A stretch of 64,000 bases of DNA from Microvirga terrae. GTDB taxonomy: Bacteria; Pseudomonadota; Alphaproteobacteria; Rhizobiales; Beijerinckiaceae. This document shows positions 59,352 through 64,000 of the stretch, piece by piece. Where the stretch lies: contig NZ_CP102846.1 of assembly GCF_013307435.2 (NCBI RefSeq), positions 1 through 64,000 of the forward strand. Direction: 5' to 3'. The position numbers were made by a program, and so were the translations under genes. Under the pieces are notes generated by a model. It was given only the letters and a program-made list of their open reading frames with translations, was not told the DNA's origin and ran no database searches. The first letter of the stretch is position 1. Each line of letters begins with the position of its first letter.

Positions 59352-59846
59352 ATGCTGGACTTGCTCGACACGTTGCTGATGCTGTTGCAGGGATCGACGC
59401 TCGGCGAGACGGTGCGGAGTGCCGAATATCTCTATCCGGTGCTCGAAGCCATCCACATCCTTGGGATTGCTCTTCTGGTCGGCCCGGCTTTCACCTTCGA
59501 CCTCCGGCTGCTGGGAGTCGGACACCGCGTCGTGTCTGCAACCACCGCCGCGCGCTATCTGCTGCCCGTCTCGCACATCGGCTTCGCCATCGCCGTTACC
59601 ACGGGTCTCGCACTGCTCAGTGCGCAGGCCACCGTGGTCGCCGGTACCGGAGCTGCACCATGGAAGTTCGGCCTGCTGATCCTCGCTGGCCTCAACGTAC
59701 CGGTGTTCCACTACGGCGTTTACCGCCGCGTCGATGAGTGGACGGATGCCGCCGTGACCCCGGTCGCCGCACGCGCCGGAGCAGCAGTGTCACTGATCGC
59801 ATGGACGGGCGTGATCCTCGCCGGTCGGCTCCTCGCCTACACCTGA
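59352..59846 (+). CDS. DUF6644 membrane protein
   Basis: 164 residues starting MLDLLDTLLMLLQGSTLGET; CGGAG 1-5 bases before ATG, rather close. Four or five helices: YLYPVLEAIHILGIALLVGP, YLLPVSHIGFAIAVTTGLAL, FGLLILAGLNVPVFHYGVYR, AAVSLIAWTGVILAGRLLAY. The conserved EAIH and SHIGF His could hold a heme, as in cytochrome-b-like small membrane proteins (inference). A partner of the DUF6152 protein. Confidence 0.82.
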   Translation: MLDLLDTLLMLLQGSTLGETVRSAEYLYPVLEAIHILGIALLVGPAFTFDLRLLGVGHRVVSATTAARYLLPVSHIGFAIAVTTGLALLSAQATVVAGTGAAPWKFGLLILAGLNVPVFHYGVYRRVDEWTDAAVTPVAARAGAAVSLIAWTGVILAGRLLAYT

Positions 59847-60277
59847 TCTCCTGAGAGTCAAGATACCTTCATCGGTGTCTGAGTGTTCAACTCCGCCACG
59901 CGGTGTGCCGGCTGGGCCCCTGAGCGTCTCTACGTAGGAGGCGTCAAGGATATGTCTCCTTCTGAGCCGGAGGAGACCTTCCGGTGGTCGGGCAGAAATG
60001 ATCCACACCATCCTAGAAGGATGCTAACCTGTTCGAGAGGCGACGGCTGGCGTTGGTGTCAGAGCGCCCACCGCCAGCAAAATGGCCGGTCCGCATTAAG
60101 GCGGAAGAACCATGCAGGCTAGCCGGCGGTTGATCGAAGGGTGAGTCGCTGGACCAACGCTGACGCCAAATGCCGTTGGCGAAGCTTCCGCGTTCCAAGG
60201 AAGATCGACGCTGGATGAATGGGCTCCTGCACGCGCTCATCTGGGCTCAAGGCAACAACCGACCGAAGAGAGGCGCC
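59847..60277. other. Intergenic, no gene seen
   Basis: No supported gene. A plus-strand frame from 60170 (MPLAKLPRSKEDRRWMNGLL) overlaps the convergent lipoprotein gene and loses protein character there. Confidence 0.4.
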
Positions 60278-60628
60278 TCATGGGCAGAAATAGCCCCGTG
60301 CGCTGTCCGAAATGCATCGCGCTCCGTTGGGGAGGGTGATCCCGCCTGCTCCGTCGGGCGGAATGTGGGCCCCAGTGGAGATCGTGAACCCGCCACTGGG
60401 ATCGGCCGGTACGGTTGAGCCGTCCGGCAGGGTGAACCGGCCATCCCGGTAGGTGATATGCCGGGTGTATCCTGGCGGAAGGGCCGTCGGGACGGGGGGC
60501 GGGAGCACGGGAGGTGCTACCTGCGTCGACCCGAGGTTGGCTGGCGGAACGGGCTGGGACGGTGGCTCGCTTGACGAAACGCAGCCTGACAGGACAAGGC
60601 CCATCAGCGAGATTGTCGGCAATCGCAT
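60278..60628 (-). CDS. Small Pro-rich lipoprotein
   Basis: 116 residues starting MRLPTISLMGLVLSGCVSSS with a lipobox LSGC, so lipid attachment at the Cys after signal cleavage is expected. A Pro-rich linker follows (PVPPANLGSTQVAPPVLPPP), then short beta repeats (YRDGRFTLPDGSTVPADPSG, GGITLPNGARC). Envelope location likely. Function unknown. Confidence 0.8.
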   Translation of the reverse strand: MRLPTISLMGLVLSGCVSSSEPPSQPVPPANLGSTQVAPPVLPPPVPTALPPGYTRHITYRDGRFTLPDGSTVPADPSGGFTISTGAHIPPDGAGGITLPNGARCISDSARGYFCP

Positions 60629-60796
60629 CAAATTCCTCCGCTCGGTCAGCGTTGGCCTTCGCGCCAAAGATAGCGGAGTGGATCCCGATCTGAAGCAGAA
60701 AATCGATCTGCTCTCTGTGACGTTGATGACTGTTGCCGGTCCACGTGCGTTGCCATCACCTTGGCGATTGAGGTCCTGACGACCAAGCGAAGCAGA

Positions 60797-61704
60797 TCAT
60801 CTTCCAAGTTGCTCTCGCATTGGCATGCCAGCCTGCGCGCCATGGGCAAGGCAAGCCAGGGATGCCGCGCGAACCGCCCGTTGGAGAGCGCTCGTGAAGG
60901 GCATGGCCTCATCCAGGCCATTGGCCAGTACACCGACGAAGGTGTCACCGGCTCCAGTCGTATCGACCGGCCGGATCGGCTCCGCTTCGGCACGCTCGCT
61001 TTGCCCATCAGGATGAAACACAAACGCTCCCTGGGCACCCGCAGTGACGACGCAAAGGCATCCGCTTCCCGACAGATGGGATCCAGCCTTCCTGAAATCG
61101 TCGATCGCGCAGCCAAGGAGTGTTGCCGCTGCCAAAGCCTCGTGCTCGTTGACCACGAATATGTCAGTCGCGCCGAGGAGATCCGAGAGATCCCTCGCCG
61201 CAAAAGCTGGCGGAGGCGGTGCAAAGTTCCAGATGACGCATCCGCCGGCTGCGCGCACACGCCGGGCGACAGTAGGGATGCGGGGAAGGGGACCTCCATC
61301 TGGAAGACCGCAACCGCCGCGGCATCCACTTGGAAACCCTGGGCCGCCGCTTCCGTGATCGAGGCATTTGCCCCGCTGCCGACGGTGATCGCATTCTCGC
61401 CGCGCTCGTCGACGGTGATGAAGGCGCGGCCGGTCGGCTCCGCAACGCTGGCAACCCGATCGACAACGACGCCGTTGCGAGCAAGGTTGTCGCGCGCCGA
61501 TCGTCCGAAGGAATCATCTCCGACGCAGGCCGCGATCGCCACCCGACGCGGCAGCGAGACCCGGGCGGCGGCGACCGCCTGGTTTGCGCCCTTTCCACCG
61601 AACAGCGTCTCATAGGCCGGCGAGAGGACGGTTTCGCCCGGGCGCGGAATGGAGGCCACGCGAGCGACAAGATCAATGTTGATCGAACCGAAGACAAGGA
61701 TCAT
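60797..61704 (-). pseudogene. rbsK: Ribokinase (PfkB family) with a frameshift
   Basis: N-terminal part: MILVFGSINIDLVARVASIP, RPGETVLSPAYETLFGGKGA, NQAVAAARVS and VAVFQMEVPFPAS in one frame. From about 61285 the protein continues one frame over: TVARRVRAAGGCVIWNFAPP, DIFVVNEHEALAAATLLG and the PfkB signature VDTTGAGDTFVGVLANGLDE, ending at 60797. A single base is missing near CCTTCCCCGCATCC. Ribokinase phosphorylates ribose to ribose 5-phosphate. The next gene upstream is rpiB, which fits the pathway. Inactive unless the shift is an assembly error. Confidence 0.85.
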
Positions 61705-61735
61705 GTCACGCGCCCGCTGCCAAAGCCGGTCGGCA

Positions 61736-62182
61736 TCAACCTTCGGCATCCATGGCGTGGAGCATTTCCACGCGGCGGCGACAATCCTCGTCGGTGGAGA
61801 ACTCCGCCGTCAGGTAGGACTCAACGAGATCCTGTGCGAGCCAGGAACCGACGATCTTGGCGCCGATGCACATCACGTTGACGTCGTCGTGCTCGACCGA
61901 CTGATGCGCCGAGTGGATGTCGTGGCAGACGGCGGCGCGAATGCCCTTGACCTTGTTGGCCGCGATCGACGCACCGACGCCGGTGCCGCAGACCATGATG
62001 CCGCGCTTGGCCTCGCCTGACTTGACCTTCTCGGTCAGCGCGCGGGCGATATCCGGGAAATCGACAGGCTTGTCATCGAAGGAGCCTACATCGATGACCT
62101 CATGCCCGAGCGAGCGCACGTGCTCGACCACCGCATTCTTGAGGGGCCATCCGGCATGATCCGACCCGATTACGACGCGCAT
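61736..62182 (-). CDS. rpiB: Ribose 5-phosphate isomerase B
   Basis: 148 residues starting MRVVIGSDHAGWPLKNAVVE. RpiB/LacAB marks: GSDHAG, FPDIARALTEKVKSGEAKRG, IMVCGTGVGASIAANKVKGI with the catalytic Cys, and AVCHDIHSAHQSVEHDDVNV with the active-site His. It interconverts ribose and ribulose 5-phosphate, or related sugar phosphates. It is followed by the broken ribokinase gene with 31 bases between and preceded by an ABC transporter, same strand, so one operon is likely. Confidence 0.93.
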   Translation of the reverse strand: MRVVIGSDHAGWPLKNAVVEHVRSLGHEVIDVGSFDDKPVDFPDIARALTEKVKSGEAKRGIMVCGTGVGASIAANKVKGIRAAVCHDIHSAHQSVEHDDVNVMCIGAKIVGSWLAQDLVESYLTAEFSTDEDCRRRVEMLHAMDAEG

Positions 62183-62247
62183 TGGATAACCTTTCCTTCG
62201 TGGTTGCAGGCCGGGTGGCGCCGGGCGCCACCCGATGTTCCCCTGGC

Positions 62248-63042
62248 TCAGCTCCGCATCTCCTGGGGAAGCTCGCTGCCATGGAATTTCTTGTAGATCT
62301 CGTTCAGCTTGCCGTTCTTGAGATTGGTCGAGATCCACTCGTTGAGCTTCTCGACCAGTCGCGGCTCGCCCTTGCGGACACCGATGGCAAGGTCGAAGGT
62401 GCGGATGAGCACCTTGGGCTCGAACGTGCGGGCCGGGTTCTTGACGCCGATCTGGTTCACGATCGTTGCGGACGTCGCAACGCAATCGGCCTGCCCCGAG
62501 ACGGCAGCCGTCACCATCGTGGCATCATCATCGAAGCGGGCAAGGGTGAGGTTGCGATCCTTCATGTTCGTCAGCTCGGTATCCTGCGTCGTGCCGCGGG
62601 AGACGGCAATGGTCTTGCCCTTCAGGTCGTCCCAGCCCTTTGCCTCGACGGTCTTCAAGCAGCCGACAACGGACTGCAAGGCCGCATAGGCCTTGGTGAA
62701 GTCGATCACCTTGGCGCGTTCGGGCGTGACGGAAAGGGTCGAGATGATGATGTCGGCCTTGTTGGTCTGAATGTTCGGAATCCGGGTCGCACCCGTGGTC
62801 TGGACGAACTCGAGCTCAAGCCCAAGGTCCTTCGCGAGAAGCTGGGCAGTTTCCACGTCCGATCCCGTCGGCTTGAGGTTGGCGTCCATCATGCCGGAGG
62901 GCGGGATCGCCAGGTCGGTCGCAATGCGGATCTTCTTCGCCTTCATGATGTCGTCGAGAAGGTCAGCATGCGCCGCGGTGGTGCCAAGCGCCACCATGCA
63001 GCTCATTGCGATTGCAGCAGCGGAAAGCGAGCGTTTCATCAT
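62248..63042 (-). CDS. Polar amino acid-type ABC transporter, substrate-binding protein
   Basis: 264 residues. Signal peptide MKRSLSAAAIAMSCMVALGT (start at 63042 or one codon later). Mature part: IRIATDLAIPPSGMMDANLK, PTGSDVETAQLLAKDLGLEL, TLSVTPERAKVIDFTKAYAA and AVSGQADCVATSATIVNQIG, the family 3 (amino acid) solute-binding fold. The ligand Asp/Arg residues lie in GSDVETA and TPERAK. The ligand may be an amino acid or similar small anion. Confidence 0.9.
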   Translation of the reverse strand: MMKRSLSAAAIAMSCMVALGTTAAHADLLDDIMKAKKIRIATDLAIPPSGMMDANLKPTGSDVETAQLLAKDLGLELEFVQTTGATRIPNIQTNKADIIISTLSVTPERAKVIDFTKAYAALQSVVGCLKTVEAKGWDDLKGKTIAVSRGTTQDTELTNMKDRNLTLARFDDDATMVTAAVSGQADCVATSATIVNQIGVKNPARTFEPKVLIRTFDLAIGVRKGEPRLVEKLNEWISTNLKNGKLNEIYKKFHGSELPQEMRS

Positions 63043-63070
63043 CTGTATCTCCCTGGTTATTGATTGTGGT

Positions 63071-63826
63071 TCAAAGCCCTGTGCCAACGAACTGGGCGAG
63101 TTCCGGAGTAGCGGGCGATGTCAGGATCGCGGCGGGCCCGGTCTCGTGGACCTTGCCGCGATGCATGAACACCACCCGGTCGGCGATACCCTTGGCAAAT
63201 CCCATCTCGTGCGTAACCATCACCATGGTCATGCCGTCCGCAGCGAGCGCCTCAATCACCTTCAGGACCTCGCCGGTCAGTTCCGGGTCGAGGGCCGAGG
63301 TCACTTCGTCGAACAGCATCACCTTCGGCTGCATGGCAAGCGAGCGGGCAATCGCCGCACGCTGCTGCTGGCCGCCGGAGAGCTGTTCGGGATATTGGCG
63401 GAGCTTGTCCTCCAGACCGACCTGGGCGAGAACCTGTCGGGCCTGCTCCTTCGCCTGGGATTTCGAGATTCCCTTCACGGAGCAGGGGGCAAGCGTGATG
63501 TTCTCCTCGATCGTCAGATGAGGGAACAGGTTGTAGCTCTGGAAGACGATGCCCACATCCTGGCGCAGGGCCCGCAGATCGAGCTTCGGATCGCTGACGC
63601 GATGGCCGCACACAATGATCTCACCGCTGTCGATCGTCTCGAAGCGATCGATGCAGCGCAGGGCGGTGCTCTTGCCGGAACCGCTGCGGCCGATGAGTAC
63701 GAGAACCTCGCCGCGATTGACCTCGAAGCTCACCCCGTTGAGCACCTTGAGCGCGCCGAAGCTCTTGTGCACGTCCGAGAGGCCGACGACCGGCGGCGCG
63801 GTATCCGTTCTGGTGATGTTGTGCAT
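63071..63826 (-). CDS. Polar amino acid-type ABC transporter, ATP-binding protein
   Basis: 251 residues. Walker A LIGRSGSGKSTALRCIDRFE, Q-loop VFQSYNLFPHLTIEENI, signature LSGGQQQRAAIARSLAMQPK, Walker B VMLFDEVTSALDPELTGEVL, and switch His in MVMVTHEMGFAKGIADRVVF. These are typical of GlnQ/HisP-like ATPases. It starts one base after the permease stop and ends 28 bases before the substrate-binding gene start. Confidence 0.95.
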   Translation of the reverse strand: MHNITRTDTAPPVVGLSDVHKSFGALKVLNGVSFEVNRGEVLVLIGRSGSGKSTALRCIDRFETIDSGEIIVCGHRVSDPKLDLRALRQDVGIVFQSYNLFPHLTIEENITLAPCSVKGISKSQAKEQARQVLAQVGLEDKLRQYPEQLSGGQQQRAAIARSLAMQPKVMLFDEVTSALDPELTGEVLKVIEALAADGMTMVMVTHEMGFAKGIADRVVFMHRGKVHETGPAAILTSPATPELAQFVGTGL

Positions 63827-63827
63827 G

Positions 63828-64000
63828 TCAGGCAGTCTCGAGTTCGATGCGAGCCGGGCCGCCTCGCGCTTCCAGGCGGTGACTGAAGCGCGAGAGCGGA
63901 TAGCAGAGGGCGAAGTAGATGACGGCGATGATGGTGTAGATGAGGAAGGGCTCGAACAGGGAGTTGTTGATGATCTGGCCCGACCGCGCGAGCTCCACGA
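63828..64000 (-). CDS. Polar amino acid-type ABC transporter permease, partial
   Basis: The last 56 codons only; the gene continues past the window end. It reads VELARSGQIINNSLFEPFLI, YTIIAVIYFALCYPLSRFSH, RLEARGGPARIELETA, the last periplasmic loop and membrane helix of HisM/GlnP-type permeases. The stop TGA is one base from the ATG of the ATPase gene. Confidence 0.88.
   Translation of the reverse strand, partial: VELARSGQIINNSLFEPFLIYTIIAVIYFALCYPLSRFSHRLEARGGPARIELETA

Overview
The window reads as an alphaproteobacterial replicon of the Hyphomicrobiales, most like Methylobacteriaceae (Microvirga or Methylobacterium). Grounds: high GC; a RepA/RepB partition pair of the repABC type; an EcfG-type sigma factor carrying a NepR-like domain; an alphaproteobacterial SOS box (GAAC-N7-GAAC) at recA; many Crp/Fnr-like regulators; and many short DUF-type proteins (DUF6894, DUF2382, DUF6489, DUF6152, DUF6644) that I associate with this group. 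Co-location of repAB, recA and remnants of mobile DNA suggests a large plasmid, chromid or integrated plasmid region. The genus is an inference.

Layout. 0-6.3 kb: a decayed UspA gene, then small hypothetical genes, some broken, and a transglutaminase-like gene. 6.3-7.5 kb: SOS-controlled recA. 7.8-19.7 kb: a stress island with an alphaCTD-like small protein, three DUF2382 proteins (one fused to hemerythrin), a YciE-like protein, OsmC, an AI-2E family transporter, the NepR-EcfG fusion and a receiver protein. 19.8-27.1 kb: four Crp/Fnr-like regulators mixed with DUF6894 and other small genes. Seven copies of a palindrome TGTACG-N4-CGTACA lie in the promoter regions here. 27.1-41 kb: a plasmid backbone and insertion zone with a serine recombinase, an IS256 element, decayed genes, repA-repB with five parS-like palindromes but no repC, one intact and one partial IS66-type element, and an IS6-type element joining a truncated GGDEF gene to a second, inverted copy of the small-gene module found at 3.3-4.0 kb.

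41.4-52.3 kb: small envelope or membrane genes, a ChaA-type antiporter, an SLC13-type permease, a histidine phosphatase, a GYD protein and a class III cyclase. 52.5-59.8 kb: a redox/detoxification locus with alcohol dehydrogenase, cupin, carboxymuconolactone decarboxylase and MFS exporter, divergent from a LysR regulator, then a dienelactone-hydrolase-like protein and two small envelope proteins. 60.3-64 kb: a lipoprotein, a frameshifted ribokinase, rpiB, and a polar amino acid type ABC transporter cut by the window end.

Most interesting points: the NepR-EcfG fusion; the seven-site operator family tied to the Crp/Fnr cluster, two sites followed at fixed distance by a near-identical 69-bp leader; and the repAB partition locus without repC but with five parS-like palindromes and a hairpin just before repA.
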